Part shown: positions 53,590-62,150 of the stretch, in pieces
How positions within the stretch are numbered: the first letter of the stretch is position 1
Layout of the letters: each line of letters starts with the position of its first letter
Source: VRUE01 sp035318745
GTDB lineage: Bacteria > Actinomycetota > Thermoleophilia > Solirubrobacterales > 70-9
Assembly: GCA_035318745.1 (NCBI GenBank)
Contig: DATHEA010000015.1
Location: 1 to 64,000, forward strand
Length of the DNA: 64,000 nt
Direction: 5' to 3'
Program-made: the position numbers and the translations under genes
Notes under the pieces: generated by a model
The model's input: only the letters and a program-made list of their open reading frames with translations
Told to the model about the DNA's origin: nothing
Databases searched by the model: none

Positions 53590-54657
53590 TCAGAACAGAC
53601 TGCGCGCTCGGTCCGGCATCGGAATCCCGAGATGCTCGTAGGCCCGCTCGGTCAGGACCCTGCCGCGCGGAGTGCGCTTCAGCAAGCCCTGCTGGAGCAG
53701 ATAGGGCTCGAGCACGTCCTCGATCGTGTCCTGCTCCTCGCCGATCGCGACCGCCAAGGTCGAGAGGCCGACCGGGCCGCCGGCGAACTTGGTCGCCACC
53801 GTGTCGAGCAGGCTGCGATCACTGCGGTCGAGCCCGCCGGCATCGACCTCGAGCATCTCCAGCCCGGCGGCTGCCACGTCACCGTCGACGCTGCCGGTGC
53901 CCTTGACCTGGGCAAAGTCGCGCACCCGCTTCAACAGCCGGTTGGCGACCCGCGGCGTACCGCGCGAGCGGCCGGCGATGATCCGTGCCCCCTCGGCGTC
54001 GATCTCGACTTCGAGGATGCCGGCGGAGCGCTCGATGATCTCGGCCAGGTGAACGGGGGCGTAGTGCTCGAGCCGGTGGCTGACGCCGAAGCGATCGCGC
54101 AGCGGCGTCGTCAGCAGGCCCGCCCGCGTGGTCGCACCGACCAGCGTGAACGGCGGCAGCGGCAGGGTTACGGTGCGGGCGCCGGCACCCTGGCCGAGCA
54201 CGACCGGCAGCTCACCGTCCTCCATCGCCGGGTAGAGCGTCTCCTCGACCGCACGGCCGAGCCGGTGGATCTCGTCGACGAAGAAGACGCTGCTTGGCTC
54301 GAGCGAGGTGAGGAAGGAGGCGATGTCCGCCTTGCGCTCCAGCGCCGGGCCGGCAGTCTGAACCAGCGGCACCTGCATCTCGGCGGCGACGATGTGGGCC
54401 AGGGAGGTCTTGCCGAGCCCGGGTGGACCGGCGAGCAGGACGTGGTCGAGCGGCTCGCCACGGCGCTTCGCCGCCTCGATGAAGATTGCCAGCTGCTCGG
54501 TCACCTGCACCTGGTTGACGAAGTCGGAGAGGCTCGGCGGCCGCAGCGAGCGGTCGAGGTCTTCGTCGGGGATGTCGGCGCGCGCATCATGGATGCGGAC
54601 CTCGGGCTCGCCAACATCGCCGTCGATGCCGGGGGTGCGGATCCGCTTCTCGCTCAC
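53590..54657 (-). CDS. ruvB: Holliday junction branch-migration helicase RuvB
   Basis: 355 residues. AAA+ motor: Walker A AGPPGLGKTSLA near 73, Walker B FFVDEIHRLG, sensor TLVGATTRAGLL, Arg finger region LRDRFG, and the C-terminal winged helix (LLKRTPRGRVLTERAYEHL). The GTG at 54657 overlaps the ruvA stop; the open frame to 55365 is a shadow of ruvA. Confidence 0.97.
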   Translation of the reverse strand: MSEKRIRTPGIDGDVGEPEVRIHDARADIPDEDLDRSLRPPSLSDFVNQVQVTEQLAIFIEAAKRRGEPLDHVLLAGPPGLGKTSLAHIVAAEMQVPLVQTAGPALERKADIASFLTSLEPSSVFFVDEIHRLGRAVEETLYPAMEDGELPVVLGQGAGARTVTLPLPPFTLVGATTRAGLLTTPLRDRFGVSHRLEHYAPVHLAEIIERSAGILEVEIDAEGARIIAGRSRGTPRVANRLLKRVRDFAQVKGTGSVDGDVAAAGLEMLEVDAGGLDRSDRSLLDTVATKFAGGPVGLSTLAVAIGEEQDTIEDVLEPYLLQQGLLKRTPRGRVLTERAYEHLGIPMPDRARSLF

Positions 54658-55247
54658 GCTGCCTTCCTTCCGGTCCCAGCTTTGCGCAGGGCACTGGCCA
54701 GCAGCTCCTCGGCGTCGCCACCGTCGATCCCGTCGAGCAACTGCTCGGCTTCCAGCGGCGCGTAACCGAGGTTGACAAGGCCATCGCGGGCGAGAGCACG
54801 CGGGTCGTCGTCGCCGGCGGCCAGCGTCACCTCTTCCTCCAACGCTCCCGCAACTTTCTCGCGCAGCTCGACGATGATCCGCTCCGACGTCCGTTTGCCG
54901 ATTCCCGGCGCGGCCTGAAATCGTTTCGCGTCGCCGGCGGCGATCGCGCGCAACAGCTCCCGCGCCGGGCCGCCGGAGAGCACCGCGATCGCGACTTTCG
55001 GCCCGACGCCGCTGACCGACACCAGCTGCCCGAAGAGATCGCGCTCCTCCTCGGAGGCAAAGCCGAACAAGGCAAGAGAGTCCTCGCGCGAGACCAACTC
55101 GGCGTGCAGGAAGGCCTCGCGACCGGTCGCCGGTACCGCTTTCAGCGTCTCGGCCGAGACCGTGAGTCGGTAACCGACCCCGCCGGCGTCGATCACGACA
55201 TGGTCTGGACGCCGCACCACCACCTCGCCGCGGACCGCTGCGATCAC
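54654..55247 (-). CDS. ruvA: Holliday junction-binding protein RuvA
   Basis: 197 residues. OB-fold N-terminus (AAVRGEVVVRRPDHVVIDAGGVGYRL), two helix-hairpin-helix motifs (LVSVSGVGPKVAIAVLS and FQAAPGIGKRTSERIIVEL), and the C-terminal RuvB-contacting domain (about 150-197). GTG start overlapping the ruvC stop (GTGA). Confidence 0.97.
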   Translation of the reverse strand: MIAAVRGEVVVRRPDHVVIDAGGVGYRLTVSAETLKAVPATGREAFLHAELVSREDSLALFGFASEEERDLFGQLVSVSGVGPKVAIAVLSGGPARELLRAIAAGDAKRFQAAPGIGKRTSERIIVELREKVAGALEEEVTLAAGDDDPRALARDGLVNLGYAPLEAEQLLDGIDGGDAEELLASALRKAGTGRKAA

Positions 55248-55756
55248 TGTGCGACTCCCTCCGCCATCTCAATGGCCTCACGGCGACCGCTGCCGCCGCC
55301 GTGGCAGATCGCCACAGCCAACGCGTCGGCGGCGTGGTCGGGGGTTGGAAGCTCAGGCAGGCCAAGCAAGGTCCCGACCATTCTCTGGACCTGCTTCTTG
55401 CCGGCGGCGCCGCTGCCGCAGACGGCCATCTTGATCGCCTGCGGCGTGTAGGTGAAGCAAGCGATGCCAGCCTGCGCGGCAGCGAGCATCGCCACTCCGC
55501 TGGCGCGGCCGACGGTCATCGCCGTCTGCACGTTCTTGCCGAAGAAGACGTCCTCGACAGCCATGGCCTTCGGCTCGTGCCAGGCGATCAGCTCGGCGAG
55601 GGAGCCGTGGATCCGCTCCAGGCGGCGCTCCATCGGCAGCTCGGCAGTCGTCTCGACAACGCCGCCGTCGAGAGCGACCATGCGATTGCCCTCGACCCGG
55701 ACGATGCCGAAGCCAAGGTTGGCGGCGCCGGGGTCGATCCCCATCACGACTTGCAT
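55244..55756 (-). CDS. ruvC: Holliday junction resolvase RuvC
   Basis: 170 residues, RNase H fold. Catalytic acidic residues in GIDPGAANLGFG (D8), AVEDVFFGKN (Glu near 69) and DHAADALAVA (near 141-144). ATG start; an inner Met five residues on is also possible. The ruvC-ruvA-ruvB order after yebC is the classic arrangement. Confidence 0.97.
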   Translation of the reverse strand: MQVVMGIDPGAANLGFGIVRVEGNRMVALDGGVVETTAELPMERRLERIHGSLAELIAWHEPKAMAVEDVFFGKNVQTAMTVGRASGVAMLAAAQAGIACFTYTPQAIKMAVCGSGAAGKKQVQRMVGTLLGLPELPTPDHAADALAVAICHGGGSGRREAIEMAEGVAQ

Positions 55757-55806
55757 GGGAAGTGATTCTGGCCAGGGACTCGGATGCCTCCCTGAGGCGG
55801 CGGAGG

Positions 55807-56556
55807 CTATGCAGCGAGCTGCTGCAACACCTCGTCGGGGATGTCAAAGTTGGCGTGGACCTCGTTGACGTCGTCGTCGTCTTCCAGGTCTTCGATCAAG
55901 CTCAGCAGCGACTTTGCCTCGTTGCCCTTCACCTCGACCGTGCTCTTCGGCTCCATCGTCACGTCCGCCGACTGAATCTCGACCCCGCCGGCCTCCAGCA
56001 CGTCGCGGACCGCGCTGAGGCTTGCCGGCTCGCAGAGCACCCGCAGCAGGTCCCCCTCCTCGCGAACGTCCTCCGCGCCGGCGTCGATTGCCGCGATCAG
56101 GTCGTCCTCGCCATAGCGGGCGCCGTCGACCGCGAGCACGCCGCGTTTCTCGAAGATCCAGGCGACCGAGCCCGGCTCGCCGAGGCTGCCGTTGTGCTTG
56201 CTGAAGGCGTGGCGCACTTCAGCGCTGGTGCGGTTGCGGTTGTCGGTCAGCGCCTCGACCAGAATCGCGGCGCCGCCCGGTCCGTAGCCCTCGAAGACGA
56301 CGCTCTCAATCGCCGTGGCATCGGTGCCTTCACCGGTGCCGCGGTCGATCGCCCGCTGGATGTTGTCCTTGGGCATCGAAGCGTCCCGCGCCTTCTGGAT
56401 CGCCGTCGCCAGCGCCGGGCTGTTGTCGGGGTCGCCGCCACCGTCGCGGGCCGCGACGGTGATCGCCCGCGCCAGCTTGGTGAAGAGCTTGCCACGTTTA
56501 GCGTCGGCCGCGCCCTTCTTGTGTTTGATCGACGACCACTTCGAATGCCCGGACAT
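55807..56556 (-). CDS. yebC: YebC/PmpR-family regulatory protein
   Basis: 249 residues. The N-terminus MSGHSKWSSIKHKKGAADAK is the family hallmark, then the three-domain TACO1/YebC fold with GYGPGGAAILVEALTDNRNRT near 90. Family members are reported as transcription regulators and, more recently, as factors that relieve ribosome stalling. A TAGAAT box sits 8 nt before the ATG on the minus strand, which would place transcription start at or near the ATG (possible leaderless mRNA). The divergent gene starts only 24 bp away. Confidence 0.95.
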   Translation of the reverse strand: MSGHSKWSSIKHKKGAADAKRGKLFTKLARAITVAARDGGGDPDNSPALATAIQKARDASMPKDNIQRAIDRGTGEGTDATAIESVVFEGYGPGGAAILVEALTDNRNRTSAEVRHAFSKHNGSLGEPGSVAWIFEKRGVLAVDGARYGEDDLIAAIDAGAEDVREEGDLLRVLCEPASLSAVRDVLEAGGVEIQSADVTMEPKSTVEVKGNEAKSLLSLIEDLEDDDDVNEVHANFDIPDEVLQQLAA

Positions 56557-56580
56557 CGTTTGCCATTCTATGAGTAAGGG

Positions 56581-57030
56581 ATGCGCACGGAGACGATCGC
56601 CCACTCGCATGCACCGAGCGCCCTTCGAGGCCTGATGGCCAGCGCCGTCTTCGCCGTCATGCTGCTCACCGCCCTGGCGCTGTGGACGGCGATCCCGGTG
56701 GGCTGGATCTGGATCGGCTCGAAGGTCGCCACGACCCAGTTCCCGGCCGCGGGCCCCTACGCGGTTGTGGGAATCGGAATCATCCTGACGATCGTGCTCG
56801 ACGCCTGGCTGATCGGTCGCCTCAACGCCCTCTATATGCGGATCACCGGCACCAACCGGCTGGCGCCGATGCGCCCGAGCTGGCTGAAGAGCATGCGCGA
56901 CAGCGGCGGCGGCGCAGCCGGGACGACCACGGTGGTCGAGGCGGTGATGATGGGCTCGGTGCTTCTCGCCGGACTCGTCTTCGTCGGCTGGTTCTTCCTG
57001 CTCGCCGGATCCCCCTTACCGAACCAGTAG
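56581..57030 (+). CDS. Hypothetical membrane protein
   Basis: 149 residues, not recognised. Three hydrophobic segments (about 20-46, 60-80 and 122-145) separated by a basic loop (RLNALYMRITGTNRLAPMRPSWLK). Standing alone on the plus strand between divergent yebC and convergent M29 aminopeptidase. The ATG is 24 bp from the yebC start, so the two promoters must overlap or the messages be leaderless. Confidence 0.7.
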   Translation: MRTETIAHSHAPSALRGLMASAVFAVMLLTALALWTAIPVGWIWIGSKVATTQFPAAGPYAVVGIGIILTIVLDAWLIGRLNALYMRITGTNRLAPMRPSWLKSMRDSGGGAAGTTTVVEAVMMGSVLLAGLVFVGWFFLLAGSPLPNQ

Positions 57031-57060
57031 TACTTCCCACGTCCGCGGCGGTCAGGTGAT

Positions 57061-58164
57061 TCAAACCACGAAGCGGCCGTCTTCCTGCATCACCGCGCCG
57101 TCGACTTCGAGCTTGCCGCCGGGGCGCAGATCGCAGACCAGATCGGTGTGGACCGCCGACTCGTTGACCCCACCCGACTCGGGGTAGCTCTTGCCGACCG
57201 CCATGTGAACGGTGCCGCCGAGCTTCTCGTCGAGCAGCACCTCGCGGGTGCCCCGGTCGATCGCGTAGTTGGTGCCGATCCCGAGCTCGCCGAGGCGGCG
57301 GGCACCGGCGTCGGTGTCGAGCAGCTGGATCAGGAACTCCTCTCCCCGCTCGGCGCTCGCGTCGACGACCTTGCCCGCCTCGAAGCGCAGCCGCACCCCG
57401 ACGACCTCGCGACCGCCGATCGCGGCCGGCAGGTGGAAGGTCACCTCGCCCTCGACCGAATCCTCGACCGGCCCGGTGAAGAACTCGCCGTCGGGCATGT
57501 TGTGGTGGCCATCGCAGGGGATGAACTTGCGGCCGGCGATCCCCAGCTTGATGTCGGTGCCGGGTGCCGTGACCCGCACCTCCTCGTGCCCGTCGATCCA
57601 CTCGGCCAGCCGCACCGTCTCGGCCGAAGCGCGCCGCCAGGCGGTCAGCGGATCCTCGTCGTCGGCGAGGCAGGCGGCGTAGTAGAAGTCCTCGTAGTCG
57701 GCCAGGCTCATCTCCGCATCCGAGGCATAGGCGTTGGTCGGGAAGAGCGTGTAGCACCAACGGAACTCGCCCTTGGCGCTGCGCTCCATCGCCCGGCCGA
57801 GCAGCTCGCCGGTGGCGATCTGGCGGCGCGACTGGCGCTGCGGCGGCACCCCGGAGAGCTCACGGGTGTTGGTCGAGGCGCCGACGGCGATCCGCACGTC
57901 GATGTTCTCGAGCAACCATTCCGAAGTCGGCGATATCCACTCGAGCTGAGCATCCGAGGCGTGCTTGTAATAGGCGGCGCCCTGACCATCGAGGGAGACG
58001 TTCACGATCGGGTTTGCGCCGGCCTTCAGCACCTCTTCGTAGACCGCCAAGAGCAGCGGCGCGGCGGCGCTCTCGCCGTCGATCGAGACGACCTCGCCCT
58101 CCTTCACCTCGGTCGAGTAGCCGACCAGGATCTTCGCCAGCCCTGCAACTCTCAGGTCCCTCAC
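57061..58164 (-). CDS. M29-family aminopeptidase (thermophilic AmpS/AmpT type)
   Basis: 367 residues. Co/Zn/Mn aminopeptidase: metal-binding candidates are the Glu residues around NMPDGEFFTGPVEDS (about 228-243), LGIGTNYAIDRG near 295, and the HMAVGKSYPESGG and VHTDLVCDLRPGG motifs (about 322-350). It trims N-terminal amino acids in the cytoplasm. The GTG start overlaps the pdxT stop as GTGA, so it is in the pdxS-pdxT unit although no metabolic link is obvious. Confidence 0.9.
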   Translation of the reverse strand: MRDLRVAGLAKILVGYSTEVKEGEVVSIDGESAAAPLLLAVYEEVLKAGANPIVNVSLDGQGAAYYKHASDAQLEWISPTSEWLLENIDVRIAVGASTNTRELSGVPPQRQSRRQIATGELLGRAMERSAKGEFRWCYTLFPTNAYASDAEMSLADYEDFYYAACLADDEDPLTAWRRASAETVRLAEWIDGHEEVRVTAPGTDIKLGIAGRKFIPCDGHHNMPDGEFFTGPVEDSVEGEVTFHLPAAIGGREVVGVRLRFEAGKVVDASAERGEEFLIQLLDTDAGARRLGELGIGTNYAIDRGTREVLLDEKLGGTVHMAVGKSYPESGGVNESAVHTDLVCDLRPGGKLEVDGAVMQEDGRFVV

Positions 58165-58760
58165 GTCTCAGCCCCCTCTCGCGCCTCACCTCGCGCTTTG
58201 GTGGTTATGGCCATGAACAGTGCATGCAGCCTCGAATCGTCGGTCAGCTCGGGATGAAAGGCGCAGGTGAGCACGCTTTCCTCGCGCACCGCTATCGGGT
58301 GGCCTTCGTAGGTGGCCAGCACCTCGACTCCAGGACCGTAGCGCTCTACCCAGGGAGCGCGGATAAAGACTGCGCGCAGCGGCTCCTCGCCGATCCCGTC
58401 GACGGACAGATCCACCTCGAAGCTCTGCATCTGGCGGCCGAAGGCATTGCGCCGCGCGGTCACGTCGAGCAGACCAAGGTGATCCTCGTCGCAGACGATC
58501 ATTCCGGCGCAGGTACCGAAGACCGGCTTGCCCTGCGCGTGATGGGCGGCGATCGCCTCGCCCAGCCCCGCGGACTCGATTCCCATCACAATCGTCGTGC
58601 TCTCGCCACCGGGGATCACGAGGCCGTCGAGTTCCTCCAGGTCGGCCGGCTTGCGAACTTCCCGGGTCTCGGACCCGAGCTCGCGCAACTTCGTAAGGTG
58701 CGCTTCGAAGCCGCCCTGAATGGCAAGGACGCCGATCCGCAGCCCGAGAGCCTCAGGCAC
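58161..58760 (-). CDS. pdxT: Pyridoxal 5'-phosphate synthase glutaminase subunit PdxT
   Basis: 199 residues, class I glutaminase. IGVLAIQGGFEAHL at the N-terminus, oxyanion motif PGGESTTIVMG near 50, nucleophile in FGTCAGMIV near 80, FGRQMQSFE near 110 and His/Glu in CAFHPELT near 177. Feeds ammonia to PdxS. GTG at 58760 overlaps the pdxS stop by 8 nt (GTGCCTGA). Confidence 0.95.
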   Translation of the reverse strand: MPEALGLRIGVLAIQGGFEAHLTKLRELGSETREVRKPADLEELDGLVIPGGESTTIVMGIESAGLGEAIAAHHAQGKPVFGTCAGMIVCDEDHLGLLDVTARRNAFGRQMQSFEVDLSVDGIGEEPLRAVFIRAPWVERYGPGVEVLATYEGHPIAVREESVLTCAFHPELTDDSRLHALFMAITTKARGEAREGAET

Positions 58761-59640
58761 CGCGGTCCTGCAGGAGAGCGTCGGCCGCGGCCAGCTCCGA
58801 GATCTCCAGACCCGGCATTGCCTCGCCAAGGCCGATCGACGCCGCCGTCACTCGCTCGGGGTCGTTGAAGTGGGTGGTCGCCTCGACGATCGCGCGTGCG
58901 CGGCGCTCGGGGTCGGCGCTCTTGAAGATCCCCGAGCCGACGAAGTTTCCCTCGGCGCCGAGCTGCATCATCAGCGCCGCGTCCGCGGGCGTGGCGATGC
59001 CACCGGCGCAGAACATCGGCACCGGCAGGCGGCCCTGCGCAGTCACCTCGTGGACCACTTCGAGCGGCGCCTGGTGCTCCTTGGCAGCTCCGGCCAGCTC
59101 CTCTGGCCCGAGCTGCGCCAGTTGCTTGATTCCAGCGACGATCTCGCGCATGTGACGGACCGCCTCGACCACGTTGCCGGTGCCGGCCTCGCCCTTGGAG
59201 CGGATCATCGCTGCTCCCTCGCCGATTCGCCGCAACGCCTCGCCGAGGTTGGTCGCGCCGCAGACGAAGGGCACCTCGAAAGCGAGCTTGTCGATGTGGT
59301 GGCGCTCGTCGGCCGGGGTCAGCACCTCGGACTCGTCGATGTAGTCGACCTCGAGCGCCTGCAGGACCTGGGCCTCGGCGAAATGACCGATCCGCGCCTT
59401 GGCCATCACCGGGATCGTCACCGCCTCCTGGATCCCCTTGATCATCGCCGGGTCAGACATGCGGGCGACGCCGCCGTCGCGGCGGATGTCGGCGGGAACG
59501 CGCTCCAGCGCCATCACCGCACATGCTCCGGCCGCCTCGGCGATCCGGGCCTGCTCGGGCGTGACCACATCCATGATCACCCCGCCCTTCAACATCTCGG
59601 CGAGGCCGGTCTTGACCCTAAAAGTCGCTCTCTCAGTCAT
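58753..59640 (-). CDS. pdxS: Pyridoxal 5'-phosphate synthase subunit PdxS
   Basis: 295 residues. Condenses ribose 5-phosphate, glyceraldehyde 3-phosphate and ammonia into PLP. FRVKTGLAEMLKGGVIMDV at the N-terminus, catalytic lysines in IPVMAKARIGH near 83 and AAMIRSKGEAGTGN near 151, and GNFVGSGIFKS near 235. I use the ATG at 59640; the open frame to 59745 runs through palindromic element D. Confidence 0.97.
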   Translation of the reverse strand: MTERATFRVKTGLAEMLKGGVIMDVVTPEQARIAEAAGACAVMALERVPADIRRDGGVARMSDPAMIKGIQEAVTIPVMAKARIGHFAEAQVLQALEVDYIDESEVLTPADERHHIDKLAFEVPFVCGATNLGEALRRIGEGAAMIRSKGEAGTGNVVEAVRHMREIVAGIKQLAQLGPEELAGAAKEHQAPLEVVHEVTAQGRLPVPMFCAGGIATPADAALMMQLGAEGNFVGSGIFKSADPERRARAIVEATTHFNDPERVTAASIGLGEAMPGLEISELAAADALLQDRGA

Positions 59641-59674
59641 CAGACCGGATATTACGTGGATGAGAGACGCCCCT

Positions 59675-59752
59675 CCCGCGGGTGGCGCGGAGGGAGGGGG
59701 TGTTCGGACGGGTGAGTCCGCTAACACCCCCTCCCTCCGCGCCACCTGCGGG
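59675..59752. repeat. Long palindromic element D between the rpiR-type gene and pdxS
   Basis: Arms 59675-59704 and 59723-59752 pair at 29 of 30 positions; an inner CGGAC/GTCCG hairpin (59705-59720) continues the stem, so the 78-nt unit is nearly one hairpin. It starts 6 nt after the stop codon of the rpiR-type gene. The arm contains GGGGGTGTTCGG, and 17 of 21 positions around it match element A. No T-run follows on either strand. Confidence 0.88.
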
Positions 59753-59758
59753 CCGGGA

Positions 59759-60616
59759 CTACTTCAGTTTGTAAGCACGTATCCGGTCTTTGTGCGCCGC
59801 TTCGTCGCGCGCGTACAGGCCATGGGCCAACCCCTGCACGAGCGCCATCAGCGCCGTGTTGGAGCGGGCGAAGGACGGGCTGTTCGAGGAGAAGTAGAGA
59901 GTCTGTTCGGCGTGCTCGCCGACCTCGGACATCGAGGCGTCGGAGATCGCCAGAGTGCGCGCGCGCCGGTGCACAGCAAGCTTCATCGCCCGCAGCAGCA
60001 GCGGATGGGCGCGGCCGCAGGAAAGGACGATGACGAGCGTTTCCTCGTCGATTCGCCCAAGCCTCTGCAGTGACTCGCCGCCGGTGCTGGCGACGATTTC
60101 GGCGCGGATGTCGAGCAAGCTGAGGATGTGGCGCAGGTAGCTGGCGAAGAAGGCCATCTGGTCGACGCCGACGATCACCACGCGCTGCGCTTCGGCAAGT
60201 GCCGCGACGGCGCCGTCGACCTGCTCGCGAGTGAGATTGCGCGCGGTTTCCTCCAGATTCGAGTAGTCGGCGCTGAGCGATCCCTCCAGCTCGGAGTGGT
60301 CGAAGGAGAAGAGCGCCGCTCCGCCGGCCGTGGCACCGCTGCCGGCGACGGTGGCACTGCGGTACTCCTCGATCGCCGCTTGCTGAAGCTCTGGATAGCC
60401 CTCGAAGCCGAGGGCCTGGGAGAAGCGCACCACCGTCGATGAGGAGGTGCTCGCTCTCCTGGCCAGCTCCTCGGCGGTGAGGAAGGCTGCCTCGTCGAGA
60501 TGGTCGACGATGTAGCGGGCGACGTCTTTCTGCGAGCGGGAGAACTCGTCGAAGCGCTCCTGTATGTACTCGGAAAGACTTTTGAGCTGGGGGGATTTCG
60601 TTGCGGTCTTGGTCAC
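59759..60616 (-). CDS. MurR/RpiR-family transcriptional regulator
   Basis: 285 residues, GTG start. N-terminal RpiR helix-turn-helix domain (about 18-90: SQKDVARYIVDHL, LTAEELARRASTSSSTVVRFSQALGFEGYPEL) and a C-terminal SIS sugar-phosphate-binding domain (about 130-275: RVVIVGVDQMAFFASYL, LVIVLSCGRAHPLLLRAMKLA). Such regulators sense sugar phosphates. Adjacent genes give no clear sugar pathway; pdxS/pdxT, which use pentose and triose phosphates, are downstream, separated by element D. Confidence 0.92.
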   Translation of the reverse strand: MTKTATKSPQLKSLSEYIQERFDEFSRSQKDVARYIVDHLDEAAFLTAEELARRASTSSSTVVRFSQALGFEGYPELQQAAIEEYRSATVAGSGATAGGAALFSFDHSELEGSLSADYSNLEETARNLTREQVDGAVAALAEAQRVVIVGVDQMAFFASYLRHILSLLDIRAEIVASTGGESLQRLGRIDEETLVIVLSCGRAHPLLLRAMKLAVHRRARTLAISDASMSEVGEHAEQTLYFSSNSPSFARSNTALMALVQGLAHGLYARDEAAHKDRIRAYKLK

Positions 60617-60687
60617 GGCGGTCCATTTCGCCGGTTCGGATGCTTTCCCTTCCGCTTGTCTTCCAATCTGGTTGGATGGAGGGTGAA

Positions 60688-61074
60688 ATGACCGTTGAGC
60701 AGGCCCTTCGCCTCACCAATCGCAACATGATCGCCTTCGATCTGCTCCTCGGCACCGCCTCGATCGCGGCGCCACGAGCGATGCTGACGACGTTCTTCGG
60801 GCACGACGAGCCATCTCCCGATGCCGTGCACCTGCTCCGTCGCTGCGGACCGATCTGGCTCACCTTCGCCGCCGCCCACGCGGTTGCGGATCGTCGCGGC
60901 GAGCAACGCGACTGGTGGGCGCTCGCCTGGTTGCGGGGCACCGAGATCGCAACCGACGCACTCTGGTCCGAGTCGCCGGCGCTGAGCCGGCCGGGTGCAA
61001 AGGCTGCTTTGCGCTTTGCGGGAGTTGCCAACGTGGCGATGGCCGCCGGCTTCGCCTGGCTCTCGAAGCGATGA
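60688..61074 (+). CDS. Hypothetical membrane protein
   Basis: 128 residues, not recognised. Hydrophobic stretches near 17-34, 52-68 and 108-124 suggest three or four membrane helices. The ATG at 60688 has a good GGAGGG ribosome-binding site; upstream in-frame starts exist at 60601 and 60676 but lack one. First of five tightly coupled plus-strand genes (60688-63483); its stop overlaps the next ATG as ATGA. Confidence 0.7.
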   Translation: MTVEQALRLTNRNMIAFDLLLGTASIAAPRAMLTTFFGHDEPSPDAVHLLRRCGPIWLTFAAAHAVADRRGEQRDWWALAWLRGTEIATDALWSESPALSRPGAKAALRFAGVANVAMAAGFAWLSKR

Positions 61075-61403
61075 ACGAGGGCGCCGGGCTGCCCAGCAAG
61101 CGCTGGAGCCTGCGCGGCTACGACGACGAAGGCAACGAGGTCTGGCTGATCCGCAGCTTCGGGCAGAAGCTCTACCGCTGTCCGGGATGCCATGGCGACA
61201 TCCCGATCGGCAGCGAGCACACGGTGGTGCAGTACGTACTGCGACTGGGTGGCACCGAACACCACCACTGGCACCGGCGCTGCGCCGAAGAACTGCTGGT
61301 GCCGGACCTGCGCGAGGTGAAGCGGGTCCCCGCCACACAGTCCTCGCGCTCGAAGCTAGAGGAGCGCGGCCGCCACCCGTCGGGACGACGGCGGCGGCGC
61401 TGA
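61071..61403 (+). CDS. Hypothetical zinc-ribbon-like protein
   Basis: 110 residues. Likely metal-binding cluster: CPGC near residue 37-40 followed by HHHWHRRC near 64-71. The C-terminal 30 residues are Arg-rich and disordered. I do not recognise a function; similar small zinc-cluster proteins with an Arg-rich tail are widespread in actinobacteria and may bind nucleic acid. ATGA overlap upstream; its stop TGA is directly followed by the ATG of the next gene. Confidence 0.72.
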   Translation: MNEGAGLPSKRWSLRGYDDEGNEVWLIRSFGQKLYRCPGCHGDIPIGSEHTVVQYVLRLGGTEHHHWHRRCAEELLVPDLREVKRVPATQSSRSKLEERGRHPSGRRRRR

Positions 61404-62150
61404 ATGGACAGCCGGTTGAGTCTCTTCTCCATCTACGGGCGGATCTGGCGCACCTACATCGCCTGGGCGGGGACGCTGCTGCCGCTCGCCTGCTTTGTGT
61501 TCATCCCGCTGGGCCTGATCCACGCGATTCCGGTGCACGTGGAGGCCACCTCGCTGAACGTCGACAGCGGGCTCGAGATCTTCGGGGCCATATTGGCCCT
61601 GCTGCTGCTGGTTACTACCGGGCTGCTCGGCGAGATTTTCTACACCGGCGCGGTGGCGATCGCGCTGACCCACCCCCATGACGGAGAGCCGCCTTCACTG
61701 CGCGAGGTCGCCGGCACGATCGGCTACGGGACGCTGATCGCCGTCGACCTGATCTTCGGCGTGCTGGTGGCCTTTGGCGTGGTCGCCTTCGTCATCCCGG
61801 GAGTCCTCGTCTTCGTCTATCTCGGCCTCGCCGCCCCGGTGGTGGAGATAGAGCATCGCGGCGTGCGCGACGCCCTGGCCCGCAGCTTCAGCCTGGTCCG
61901 CGGTCACTTCTGGTTGGTGCTGGCGGTGCTGGTGCCGATCGAGATCGTCAGCGACGGGCTGACCAACCTGGCGACGGCGGGAACTCATGCGCTGCTGGGC
62001 GACTCGCTCGTCGCCGAGTGGCTGACCGATACCGCTACCAACATCGTGCTGACGCCCTTCTACGCGGTCGCGGCGGTACTGCTCTCGATCGACCTGATCG
62101 CCGCCAAGGATGGGTCGAGTCCGCGTCTACACTCGTCCCCGCCCGGATGA
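61404..62150 (+). CDS. Polytopic membrane protein
   Basis: 248 residues with about five or six hydrophobic helices (about 20-42, 58-85, 105-150, 170-190, 210-235). N-terminal SLFSIYGRIWRTYIAWAGTLL and the LARSFSLVRGHFWLVLAVLV motif resemble the membrane domain seen with glycerophosphodiesterases and DUF-type permease-like proteins. No catalytic residues. Begins at the base after the upstream stop; its own stop overlaps the next ATG (ATGA). Confidence 0.78.
   Translation: MDSRLSLFSIYGRIWRTYIAWAGTLLPLACFVFIPLGLIHAIPVHVEATSLNVDSGLEIFGAILALLLLVTTGLLGEIFYTGAVAIALTHPHDGEPPSLREVAGTIGYGTLIAVDLIFGVLVAFGVVAFVIPGVLVFVYLGLAAPVVEIEHRGVRDALARSFSLVRGHFWLVLAVLVPIEIVSDGLTNLATAGTHALLGDSLVAEWLTDTATNIVLTPFYAVAAVLLSIDLIAAKDGSSPRLHSSPPG

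Noticed and set aside
59675..59752. Element D as a rho-independent terminator
   Set aside because: The stem is very strong but neither strand has a T-run after it.
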